From Caulobacter hibisci (GTDB lineage Bacteria > Pseudomonadota > Alphaproteobacteria > Caulobacterales > Caulobacteraceae), in the NCBI RefSeq assembly GCF_016135805.1, contig NZ_JADWOX010000015.1:1-64000 (forward strand): DNA of 64,000 bases, given 5' to 3'. A program made the position numbers and the translations under genes. Below are positions 17,879 to 28,185 of this stretch, piece after piece (the stretch's first letter is position 1; the number at the start of each line of letters is the position of its first letter). Under the pieces are notes generated by a model. It had not been told where the DNA came from and ran no database searches. It was given only the letters and a program-made list of their open reading frames with translations.

Positions 17879-17906
17879 TAAGACGTTGGCCGATCTCCAA
17901 CACCCC

Positions 17907-18392
17907 TCAGTTCCCCACCCGCGTCGGCGGCCGCTGCACGCAGACCGGCGCGCCGTCGATCACCGCCACACGGGCCGATCCTGGCGGCGCGTAGAAGGCC
18001 TGCTTGCCGCCGACGCTGACCGCCAGGGCGATCGGGCCGGTGAAGTCGCAGACCGGCGCCTCGCGCTCGCCGCCGGCCTGGGGATAAGTGCGGTGGGTGC
18101 ATTCCAGGTGGCCGGCGCCCCGCACCAGGCTGACGCCGTCGAAGGCGAAGGTCATCGGCTTGCGCGGTCGGGCCTCGAAGGCGGCCTGGGTCATGGCGGG
18201 GCAGGGCGTTCCGGCCAGCGACCAGTAGGCGTCGGCGGCCGCGCCCGCCTCGCGCTGCTTGATCACGACATAGCCCAGCAGCGGCGCGGTGATCGCCACG
18301 GCGAGGGCCGCCCACAGCAGCCAGCCGCCGCGCCTGGTCCGTCCGTCGATCCGCAGCGCGCCCGGCCGTCCCACAATCTCCGCGTCGTTCAT
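17907..18392 (-). CDS. Small single-pass membrane protein of unknown function
   Basis: The 161-residue product has a cytoplasmic basic N-terminus (about 1-23), one membrane helix (about 24-43) and an extracytoplasmic domain with four cysteines: Cys64, Cys99 and two later ones (APVCDF, APVCVQ). These could form two disulfides. A GGGAGGA ribosome site precedes the ATG by about 7 bases. No family is recognised. It is flanked on both sides by the same ~110 bp repeat and lies between recA and alaS on the opposite strand, so it may be a lineage-specific insertion. Confidence 0.7.
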   Translation of the reverse strand: MNDAEIVGRPGALRIDGRTRRGGWLLWAALAVAITAPLLGYVVIKQREAGAAADAYWSLAGTPCPAMTQAAFEARPRKPMTFAFDGVSLVRGAGHLECTHRTYPQAGGEREAPVCDFTGPIALAVSVGGKQAFYAPPGSARVAVIDGAPVCVQRPPTRVGN

Positions 18393-18747
18393 GATGGTCC
18401 TCCCGCCTGGCGACAGTAGGGGCGTGAGCACCGCTGAGCCAAGACCTTAACGCCGCGCTACCCCCTCAGTCGCTCCGCGACAGCTCCCCCAGAGGGGGAG
18501 CATCTTCTTGGTGAGGCGCTAGCCAAGATCCTCCCCCTGTGGGGGAGGTGGCCCAAAGGGCCGGAGGGGGGGCGTTTTCAGCTTCCGCGAAATTAGCCGA
18601 CCGCTACGCACGCCCCAACCGATCGCTACGCGATCGCCTCCCCCACAGGGAGAGGATCTTCCATTCGATTTCCCCAAAACTTGAAACCGCGCTATGCAGC
18701 GCCGACTTCCGGTGTCCGCCGGACCTTTCGAGATTCCCGAGACGACG
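18393..18747. other. Gene-free spacer before alaS (repeat copy 2)
   Basis: No gene is evident. Copy 2 of the ~110 bp repeat fills 18477-18585. A third partial arm (GCCTCCCCCACAGGGAGAGG, about 18635-18656) lies closer to alaS. The alaS promoter is presumably in 18660-18740, where the sequence is less GC-rich (TTCCATTCGATTTCCCCAAA). Confidence 0.5.
18477..18585. repeat. ~110 bp intergenic repeat, copy 2
   Basis: It begins CGACAGCTCCCCCAGAGGGG and ends GGGCGTTTTCAGCTTC, matching copy 1 at 17765-17878 except for the middle. The two direct copies enclose the gene at 17907-18392. Confidence 0.75.
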
Positions 18748-21390
<2,643 letters not shown>

Positions 21391-21485
21391 TCGCCTTAGA
21401 TCGGCCCGCTTCCTGACCGAAGCGGGCCGACCTCTCTCGTCGTCTAGTATGGGCGGACCCGCGCCTGCGTAAGCTCCACAACATC

Positions 21486-22772
21486 GTGCCCGATCCCGCC
21501 GAGCGTCGCGCCTGGCGGGTGTGGCTGGGCCTTGCCGCCATCGTCGCGGTGATCGGCGGCGGCGTCGGCCTGACCGTGTCGCGCTGCACGGGCGCGCCTG
21601 GGACCGGAACCAAGGCCGAGCGCCAGGTCGCGGCGGCCGCGACCCCCGTCGTCCTGCCGCTGGAGGCCAAGGACTGGCGCGGCAAGATCGACTACCGCGC
21701 CCTGGACGCCCGCATCGACACGATGATGCGCGATCGCAGCATGACCGGCCTGGCCGTTGCCGTGGTCGAGAACGGCCGGCTGTCGTTCGTGAAGGGCTAT
21801 GGCGTCACCACGCCCGACGACGGCGAGGCGGTCGGCGCCGACACCGTGTTCCGCTGGGCCTCGCTGTCCAAGACCGTGGCCGCCACCCTCAGCGCGCGCC
21901 TGGCCGGGCAGGGGGCGTTCTCGCTGGAGGACCCGATCGGCAAGTTCGGCGTCAGTCTGCGCCTGCCGGCCGGGGCCGAGCACACCCTGACGGTGGCGCA
22001 GCTCTTGTCGCAGCGCACCGGCCTGCCGCGCAACGCCTATGACGGCTGGCTGGAAGGCGGCCGCGATCCGAAGATGATCCGGCAGGCCCTGGGGACGGTG
22101 CCGCCGCAGTGCCCGCCGGCCACCTGCCACACCTATCAGAACCTGGCCTTCGACACGATCCGCGAGGTGGTCGAGGCGACGACGCACAAGCCCTATGCCG
22201 ACGAGGCGCGCCGGCAGCTGTTCCTGCCGCTGGGCATGGGCAGCGCGACCATCGGCATGCAGGGCCTGCGCGGCGAGCGGCATTGGGCCCGACCCACCCG
22301 CTACGGCCATGAGTCGGTCCTGGCCGAGGCCTATTATCGCGTGCCGGCGGCGGCGGGCGTGAACTCCAACATCGTCGACCTAGCGCGTTGGATGCAGGCC
22401 CAGATGGGCCTGGCGCCCGAGGTGCTGTCGGCCCAGGTGCTGGAAGAGATCCACCGTCCCCGGGTCAATACCAGCCGGCCCTATGGCAACTCGCCGCTGG
22501 GTCGCTCGCTCGACAAGCCGGCCTATGGCCTGGGCATGCGCAGCTTCGGCTACAAGGGCCATCGCCTGGCCGGGCACAGCGGCGCGGTCGACGGCTACCG
22601 CTCGACCATGATGTTCGATCCGGCCAGCAAGACCGGCGTCGTCATGTTGTGGAACAGCGAGAGCAGCCTGCCCTTCAAGCTGCAGGCCGAGGTGTTCGAC
22701 CTCTTTTACCACGAGCCGTTCACGGACTGGCTGGGGTTGAAGGGCGGCGAGACGGCGGACGTCGCGCCCTGA
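21486..22772 (+). CDS. Membrane-anchored serine hydrolase, beta-lactamase class C/EstB fold
   Basis: The 428-residue protein has an N-terminal membrane anchor (about 12-31) and an extracytoplasmic penicillin-binding-protein-fold domain. Catalytic motifs are intact: Ser126-Leu-Ser-Lys129 (SxxK), Tyr217-Gln-Asn219 (YxN) and His364-Ser-Gly366 in the KTG position. The family contains D-aminopeptidases, esterases and class C beta-lactamases; HSG instead of KTG leans to esterase or peptidase. The GTG start has no clear ribosome site, so the exact start is uncertain. It is convergent with the TonB receptor at 22827, 54 bases away. Confidence 0.85.
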   Translation: MPDPAERRAWRVWLGLAAIVAVIGGGVGLTVSRCTGAPGTGTKAERQVAAAATPVVLPLEAKDWRGKIDYRALDARIDTMMRDRSMTGLAVAVVENGRLSFVKGYGVTTPDDGEAVGADTVFRWASLSKTVAATLSARLAGQGAFSLEDPIGKFGVSLRLPAGAEHTLTVAQLLSQRTGLPRNAYDGWLEGGRDPKMIRQALGTVPPQCPPATCHTYQNLAFDTIREVVEATTHKPYADEARRQLFLPLGMGSATIGMQGLRGERHWARPTRYGHESVLAEAYYRVPAAAGVNSNIVDLARWMQAQMGLAPEVLSAQVLEEIHRPRVNTSRPYGNSPLGRSLDKPAYGLGMRSFGYKGHRLAGHSGAVDGYRSTMMFDPASKTGVVMLWNSESSLPFKLQAEVFDLFYHEPFTDWLGLKGGETADVAP

Positions 22773-22826
22773 GCCCGAGGGAGCGGACGCCCTCCACCCC
22801 CAGCGGGTGAAGAGCGCCCCGAGGTC

Positions 22827-25622
22827 CTAGAACTTCGCGCGGACGCCGAAGAAGTAGCGCGAGCCGAAGGTCTCGTTGCCGATCCGGCGGGCGGCGGCGT
22901 TGTATTCGATCCGCACCTCGTCGGTCAGGTTCACGCCCTCGACGAAGAGGGTGATGTTGTCGTTGAGGCTGTAGCTGGCCGAGGCGTCCAGCGAGCCGAA
23001 GGCCTTGTTGAACTCGGCCAGGCTGCCGCGGCCGCGGGGAGTGATCAGCCAGTCGTCGCGCCAGTTGTACGAGCCGCGGATGCTGAGCTTGTCGCCCTCG
23101 TAGTAGAGCGAGACGTTGTAGCTCTTCCTGGAAAGTCCCGGGAACGGCAGGATCTCGCCGGTCAGGAAGCTGGTCTCCTTATAGCCCTTGTCCTTCTGGT
23201 AGGTGTAGTTGGCCAGCACCCCGAAGCCATCGAAGGGGGCGGGCAGGAAGTCGAAGGCGTACTGGCCGCCGATCTCGATGCCGTCGATGCTCACCTGATC
23301 CGTGCCGTTGATCGGGCTAGTGATGCTGTACGACTTGCCGTCGATATCCTCGGAGACGGTCGTGTTGGTGATGAAGGACGAGATCTCCTTGCGGAAATAG
23401 GTCGCCGACACGAAGCTGTCCCTGCTGAAGTACCACTCCAGGCCCGCGTCGTAGGCGGTGGCCTCGAACGGCTTCAGGTCGGGGTTGCCGCGCGAGCCGG
23501 TGAAGCCGACCTGGTCGATGCTGCGGCGCAGGGCCAACTGGCTGGGCGCGGCGCGGGCCATGACCTTGCTGGCGGCGGCGCGGCCGATCAGCTTGCCGGG
23601 AATGAATTCGAACCGCAGGTTCAGCGACGGCAGGGTCTTGGTGTATCCGCCCTCGGCCTCGGCCTTGACGAAGTTGACGATCGTGGGACTGGTCTGCACG
23701 CGGTCGTAGCCGGTGGAGAGGGTCTCGGTGTCGACGACGCGGACGCCCAACGTGCCGCTGATCGGCACCGGCAGCTCATGGAAGTCGAAGGCGGCCTGGA
23801 CGTAGGCGCTCTTGGTCTTCTCCTCCACCGACCAGGTGTCGAGGAAGGCCTGGAAGCTGCCCCGGCCGCCGGCCTTCTCTGCGGTGTTGATGTTGGGATT
23901 GACGCCGTAGATGTCGTTGCTGAGGCCCGCCGTCGCCAGGGTGGCGGCGTAGGTGGCGATGGTGTTGTCGCTCCATTGGCGGATACCGCCCGAATAGCCC
24001 AGGTCGCCGGTCTCGAAGAACGGGATGCTGTTGACCACCGAGTTGGTGTTGACGATGGCCTCAATGTTCGCGCACGAGGTCGCCACGGCGACGATGGCGC
24101 CGCTGCTGGTGTCGCCTCGGCAGTTCAGGCGCGTGGTGCGCTGGTAGAGGACCTGATCGGTCTCGAACTGGCGTCCCTGGATCCCCGCCTTGATCGAGGT
24201 CAGCCAGGAAATGTTCGGCCGATAGGTGACGTTGAACTGCTGGGCGGTCTCTTCGGAGGTGTTGTTGCGCGGGTTGAACAGGGCGTCGAGGCGGTTGACG
24301 CCCTGGCCCGAGGTGACGTCCAGGCCCGGAAACGAGAAGTTCGGCGCGCCCTGGTCGCCGGTGTAGTCGACGATGGCGCGCGGCACGCCGAACACCGTAG
24401 CGGTGGCGTTGATCTCGTTGTTCTGGACCTCGGCGTTGGAGTAGTCGAGGCGGGCGTCGAAGGTCCAGTCTCCGAGCTTCCACTCGCCGCCCAGGGCGGT
24501 TGTATATTGGGTGCGTTCCAGGTCGCCGAGGATGTTGCGGTAGGCCAGGTCCATCGGGAAGCCGGCGCCGCTGGTCAGCTCCAGGTGATTGACCGTGTTG
24601 TCCGCGCCGACGGTCGACTTGCTGTAGTCGATCAGGCCGCCCGCCGCGCCCAGTTGCAGGAACGAGCTGTTCACCCGCTCCTTGGCGGTGGCGTAGGTGG
24701 CGTCGAGATAGGCCTTGAAGTTGTCGGTCGGCCGCCATTCGACGACGCTGCTCAGCGCTTTTCGCTCGGTCTCGCGGCGGTCGATGATCAGGCGCGGAAT
24801 TTCAGGAATGAAGTCCAGCTTGCCGTCGCCGTTGATGTCGGTGCCGCGCCCGGGCGTCGCCCCCGCGCCCGTGGCCGTGGGCGCGCGGCTCAGCCAGCCG
24901 GTGGTGCGGGCGTTGTTGCTGTTGAGGTGACGCTTTTCCCAGGTGCCAGACAGCAGGACGCCCAGCGTGTCGTCCAGGAAGGTGCGGCTGCCGATCAGGG
25001 CGACCTTGGGGTCGTATTCCTTGGCCAGGTTCGAATAGACGCCCTGCACCGAGCCGGCGACATAGGGGGTCTTGCTGTCGAACGGCCGGCGGGTGATGAC
25101 CCGCACCGTGCCGCCGATGCCGCCCTCGGCCATGTCGGCGGTCGGCGACTTGACCACATCCAGGCGCGAGACGAACTCGACCGGGATGTCGCGGAAATCG
25201 ACCGCGCGGTCGCTGCCGCCGACGGTCAGGGACAGGGCCGAGGAGCCGTTGATCTCGACGCGGTTGAGGCTGGGGTCGGCGCCGCGGATGCTGACGCCGC
25301 GGCCTTCGCCGTCCTGGCGGCTGATCTGCACGCCGGTCACCCGTTGCAGGGCTTCGGACAGGTTCTTGTCGGGGAAGTCGCCGATATCCTCGGCCGAGAT
25401 GGTGTCGACCACCTGCAGGGAGTTGCGCTTGACGTCCATGGCGCTGCGCAGCGAGGCCCGGATGCCGGTGACGACCACTTCCTCGACCGCGTCGGGTTCA
25501 GTGGTCTGTCCGGCCGGAGCGGCGGGGGCGGCCTGGGCCTGGGCGACGGCCGGCGCGGCGAACATGGCCGCGGCCAGGGCCGCGCTCGAAATTCCGGACC
25601 ACAGGCTGGTCGACGTCTTCAT
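22827..25622 (-). CDS. TonB-dependent receptor, Caulobacter type
   Basis: This 931-residue receptor has a signal peptide (about 1-29), a TonB box (AVEEVVVTGI), a plug (TISAEDIGDFPDKNLSEALQ, RVTGVQISRQDGEG, VSIRGADPSLNRVEING, VVKSPTADMAEGGIGGTV) and a large barrel ending GVRAKF. GAGGAGGAAACC immediately before the ATG is a strong ribosome site. Across a palindrome-rich 360-base spacer lies a divergent RhaT-like symporter. I infer a carbohydrate ligand that yields a sugar such as rhamnose, but no glycosidase is next to it to confirm this. Confidence 0.94.
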   Translation of the reverse strand: MKTSTSLWSGISSAALAAAMFAAPAVAQAQAAPAAPAGQTTEPDAVEEVVVTGIRASLRSAMDVKRNSLQVVDTISAEDIGDFPDKNLSEALQRVTGVQISRQDGEGRGVSIRGADPSLNRVEINGSSALSLTVGGSDRAVDFRDIPVEFVSRLDVVKSPTADMAEGGIGGTVRVITRRPFDSKTPYVAGSVQGVYSNLAKEYDPKVALIGSRTFLDDTLGVLLSGTWEKRHLNSNNARTTGWLSRAPTATGAGATPGRGTDINGDGKLDFIPEIPRLIIDRRETERKALSSVVEWRPTDNFKAYLDATYATAKERVNSSFLQLGAAGGLIDYSKSTVGADNTVNHLELTSGAGFPMDLAYRNILGDLERTQYTTALGGEWKLGDWTFDARLDYSNAEVQNNEINATATVFGVPRAIVDYTGDQGAPNFSFPGLDVTSGQGVNRLDALFNPRNNTSEETAQQFNVTYRPNISWLTSIKAGIQGRQFETDQVLYQRTTRLNCRGDTSSGAIVAVATSCANIEAIVNTNSVVNSIPFFETGDLGYSGGIRQWSDNTIATYAATLATAGLSNDIYGVNPNINTAEKAGGRGSFQAFLDTWSVEEKTKSAYVQAAFDFHELPVPISGTLGVRVVDTETLSTGYDRVQTSPTIVNFVKAEAEGGYTKTLPSLNLRFEFIPGKLIGRAAASKVMARAAPSQLALRRSIDQVGFTGSRGNPDLKPFEATAYDAGLEWYFSRDSFVSATYFRKEISSFITNTTVSEDIDGKSYSITSPINGTDQVSIDGIEIGGQYAFDFLPAPFDGFGVLANYTYQKDKGYKETSFLTGEILPFPGLSRKSYNVSLYYEGDKLSIRGSYNWRDDWLITPRGRGSLAEFNKAFGSLDASASYSLNDNITLFVEGVNLTDEVRIEYNAAARRIGNETFGSRYFFGVRAKF

Positions 25623-25982
25623 GGTTTCCTCCTCGGCGCCCTGGCGTGGCTCGGAGACGGGGCCCGGGGGGAGGGCGCTGCGCCGAGATCACCAGTGTTC
25701 ACATATTGGGATTTAATCCCGATAGTCGGGATCGTAACCACTTCATGCCGTTGGTGTCGAGACGTATACGATGTGTCGGGTCAGAAATGATCGCAAGGCG
25801 CGGCCCCGAAGATTTGCGACAACACCAAGATTTATATGACTTTTCCGGCTTTCCGGGTTGAGGCGGCGGCCTTGCTATCGCCAAGCTGGCGCGGCCGGAC
25901 GGGCGGCGTTGACAAACAGCCGAGCCGTCGCGATGCTCCCATTAAATAATCTAATTAATCAAAATGTGGGAGTTGAGCGCCG
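25623..25982. promoter_or_regulatory. Divergent promoter region between TonB receptor and RhaT-like gene
   Basis: No gene lies here. Nested palindromes occur at 25708-25732: GGGATT-T-AATCCC overlapping ATCCCGA-TAG-TCGGGAT. A further CGTATACG palindrome lies near 25768. The stretch before the RhaT gene (25938-25965) is very AT-rich (ATTAAATAATCTAATTAATC), as for a promoter. The arrangement suits control of both genes by one regulator. Confidence 0.55.
25708..25732. promoter_or_regulatory. Overlapping palindromic operator candidate
   Basis: GGGATTTAATCCC (13 bases, 6-1-6) overlaps ATCCCGATAGTCGGGAT (17 bases, 7-3-7). Both palindromes are perfect and share the central ATCCC arm. Three alternating arms spaced in this way suggest binding of a dimeric repressor, about 85 bases upstream of the TonB receptor start. 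Confidence 0.55.
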
Positions 25983-27050
25983 ATGAACCCCTTACTGGGC
26001 GTCCTCTTCCATTGGCTGGGCGGCCTGGCCTCGGCCAGCTTCTATGTGCCCTATCGCGGCGTGCGGCGCTGGTCGTGGGAGATCTACTGGCTGACCGGCG
26101 GGGTGTTTTCCTGGCTCTTCGCGCCCTGGCTGTTTGCCTGGCTGCAGACCCGCGATCTGCTGGGCGTCATGGGCCAGGTCCCGTCCGACATCGCCGGCCT
26201 GTGCATCCTGTTCGGGGTGTTGTGGGGCTTTGGCGGCCTGACCTACGGCCTCACCATGCGGTATCTCGGCCTGTCGCTGGGCATGGCCGTGGTGCTGGGC
26301 CTGTGCACCGTGTTTGGCACCCTGATCCCGCCGCTGGTGCGCGGAACCTTCGCCGACGCCCTGCTGGCCACGCCGTCGGGCCGGATCATCCTGCTGGGCC
26401 TGCTGATGACCCTGGCCGGCATCGTCGTGGTGGCCTGGGCCGGAGCCAAGAAGGACGGCGACCTTTCCCCTGAGGAGAAGAAGGCCGCCGTCGCCGAGTT
26501 CGACTTCCGCAAGGGCCTGGCCGTGGCGATCTTCTCCGGCGTCATGAGCGCCTGCTTCGCCTTCGGCCTGGCGGCGGGCGAGCCGATCAAGGCCCTGTCG
26601 GCGGCGGCCGGCACAGGCCCGCTGTGGACCGGCCTGCCGGTGCTGTGCCTGGTGATGTTCGGCGGCCTGCTGACCAACGGCGTCTGGTGCGCCTTCCTGA
26701 TCGTGCGCAACCGCAGCGCCGGACAGTGGATCGGCCGTCTTCCCGCAACTGATGAGGCGACGAAGACGTCGCCGCTGCTGGCCAACTACCTGCTCAGCGC
26801 GCTGGCCGGCACGGCCTGGTACTTCCAGTTCTTCTTCTACACGATGGGCGAAAGCCAGATGGGCAAGTTCGGCTTCTCCAGCTGGACCCTGCACATGGCC
26901 AGCATCATCATCTTCGGCACCCTCTGGGGCTTTGCCTTCAAGGAGTGGAAGGACGCTCGCCCGGCCGTGCGCAACATGGTCTGGACCGGCGTGGCCCTGC
27001 TGGTCGGGGCGACCGTGGTGATCGGCTACGGCAACATGATCGGGGCGTAA
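25983..27050 (+). CDS. RhaT-like sugar:H+ symporter
   Basis: The 355-residue protein has about ten membrane helices and aligns with E. coli RhaT throughout: FHWLGGLASASFYVPYRGVRRWSWE, LWGFGGLTYGLTMRYLGLSLGMAVVLGL and WYFQFFFYTMGESQMG. RhaT imports L-rhamnose (and L-lyxose) with a proton. Rhamnose itself is inferred; related sugars cannot be excluded. GGGAG lies about 8 bases before the ATG. It is divergent from a TonB receptor and followed by an isochorismatase-like gene after 113 bases. Confidence 0.85.
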   Translation: MNPLLGVLFHWLGGLASASFYVPYRGVRRWSWEIYWLTGGVFSWLFAPWLFAWLQTRDLLGVMGQVPSDIAGLCILFGVLWGFGGLTYGLTMRYLGLSLGMAVVLGLCTVFGTLIPPLVRGTFADALLATPSGRIILLGLLMTLAGIVVVAWAGAKKDGDLSPEEKKAAVAEFDFRKGLAVAIFSGVMSACFAFGLAAGEPIKALSAAAGTGPLWTGLPVLCLVMFGGLLTNGVWCAFLIVRNRSAGQWIGRLPATDEATKTSPLLANYLLSALAGTAWYFQFFFYTMGESQMGKFGFSSWTLHMASIIIFGTLWGFAFKEWKDARPAVRNMVWTGVALLVGATVVIGYGNMIGA

Positions 27051-27163
27051 GGTCGCCTGTGGCCAGCTTGGCCAAATCGCGGGCGGCTCGGACAAGACCG
27101 CCTCGCGCGACATCGACAGTATCCGCGGACACCAACCCGTTCCGCTACCCAAGGATACCGTCG

Positions 27164-27817
27164 ATGCCGATCACGGCCACCCCGACCCCCGGCGATCAAC
27201 TGATCACCCCGACCGACCACACCCTGATCATGATCGACTTCCAGTCGCAGATGGCCTTCGCGACCAAGTCGATCGACCCGGTGTCCCTGCGCAACAACGC
27301 CGCCCTGGTGGCCAGCGGCGCGGCCGGCTTCGGCGTCTCGACCATCCTGACCACGGTGGCCGAGAAGAGCTTCTCGGGCCCGATGTTCGACGAGGTCACC
27401 GCGCCCTTCCCGGGCAAGGCCCTGGTCGACCGCACCTCGATGAACAGCTGGGAAGACGTCGGCGTGATCGACGAGGTCAACAAGATCGGCAAGGGCCGCA
27501 TCGTGCTGGCCGGCCTGTGGACCAGCGTCTGCATCGTCGGCCCGGCCCTGTCGGCCCTGCAGCAGGGCTATGAGGTCTATGTCATCACCGACGCCTGCGG
27601 CGACATCTCCGACGAGGCCCACGAGCGCGCCGTTCAGCGGATGATCCAGGCCGGCGCGCGGCCGATGACGGCCCTGCAGTACCTGCTGGAGCTGCAACGC
27701 GACTGGGCGCGCGGCGAGACCTACGACCTGACCACGGGCATCGCCAAGAAGTTCGGCGGCGGCTACGGCCTGGGCATCATCTACGCCAAGACCATGTTCG
27801 GCGCCCACGAGGGCTGA
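27164..27817 (+). CDS. Isochorismatase-like cysteine hydrolase (YcaC type)
   Basis: The 217-residue protein has the isochorismatase fold with catalytic Asp25 (IMIDFQ), Arg90 (DRTSMNSW, as in YcaC) and Cys123 (LWTSVCIVGPAL). Members hydrolyse amides or act on small nitrogenous compounds; the substrate cannot be read from sequence. It is probably cytoplasmic. It is the first gene of a compact run that includes an XapX protein, an amidohydrolase, DoxX, an outer-membrane porin and a DUF1275 protein, so it is likely one enzyme of that pathway. Confidence 0.85.
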   Translation: MPITATPTPGDQLITPTDHTLIMIDFQSQMAFATKSIDPVSLRNNAALVASGAAGFGVSTILTTVAEKSFSGPMFDEVTAPFPGKALVDRTSMNSWEDVGVIDEVNKIGKGRIVLAGLWTSVCIVGPALSALQQGYEVYVITDACGDISDEAHERAVQRMIQAGARPMTALQYLLELQRDWARGETYDLTTGIAKKFGGGYGLGIIYAKTMFGAHEG

Positions 27818-27881
27818 TGAACCGGTTCGCGCCGGCCGCCCTTCCAGGCCGGCGCGGACTGCCTCAGCAAGGCGTATCCCG

Positions 27882-28157
27882 ATGAAGATCTACATCCTGT
27901 CGCTCGCCGCCGGCCTGGTGGTCGGCGTGTTCTACGCCCTGGTGCAGGTGCGCTCGCCCGCCCCGCCGGTGGTGGCCCTGTTGGGGCTGCTGGGCATCCT
28001 GGTCGGCGAGCAGATCCCGCCGCTGGTCAAGGGCGCCCTCGCGCGCAAGCCGGCCGCCGTCTCTTGGCTGCGCCACCAGGTGGGGCCGCACATGTTCGGC
28101 AGCCTGCCGGCCGGCGTGAAGCTGCCGCCAGGCCAGGACCCGGCCGACCAGGCCTGA
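27882..28157 (+). CDS. XapX-domain (DUF1427) small membrane protein
   Basis: The 91-residue protein has two membrane helices (about 3-23 and 30-50) with the XapX signature: AAGLVVGVFYALVQVRSPAP then VVALLGLLGILVGEQ. A hydrophilic tail of 40 residues follows. XapX proteins are often beside hydrolases or transporters but have no proven function. It sits 64 bases after the isochorismatase-like gene and 28 bases before the amidohydrolase gene. Confidence 0.85.
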   Translation: MKIYILSLAAGLVVGVFYALVQVRSPAPPVVALLGLLGILVGEQIPPLVKGALARKPAAVSWLRHQVGPHMFGSLPAGVKLPPGQDPADQA

Positions 28158-28185
28158 AGTTTCCCAGTTCCCCCGGAGTATCCCC

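Larger units (their letters stand above)
17475..17906. other. Gene-free spacer after recA (terminator and repeats)
   Basis: I see no gene here. It holds the recA terminator at about 17585-17622. A CCTCCCTCGCGTAGCGGGGG-type hairpin follows at 17628-17690. The region ends with the first copy of a ~110 bp direct repeat at 17765-17878 that recurs at 18477-18585. Confidence 0.6.

Noticed and set aside
17671..17994. Plus-strand open frame of 107 codons after recA
   Set aside because: It runs through the repeat element and has no ribosome site or recognisable sequence.
21449..21451. ATG upstream of the serine hydrolase
   Set aside because: It is out of frame with the hydrolase, so the GTG at 21486 is used instead.
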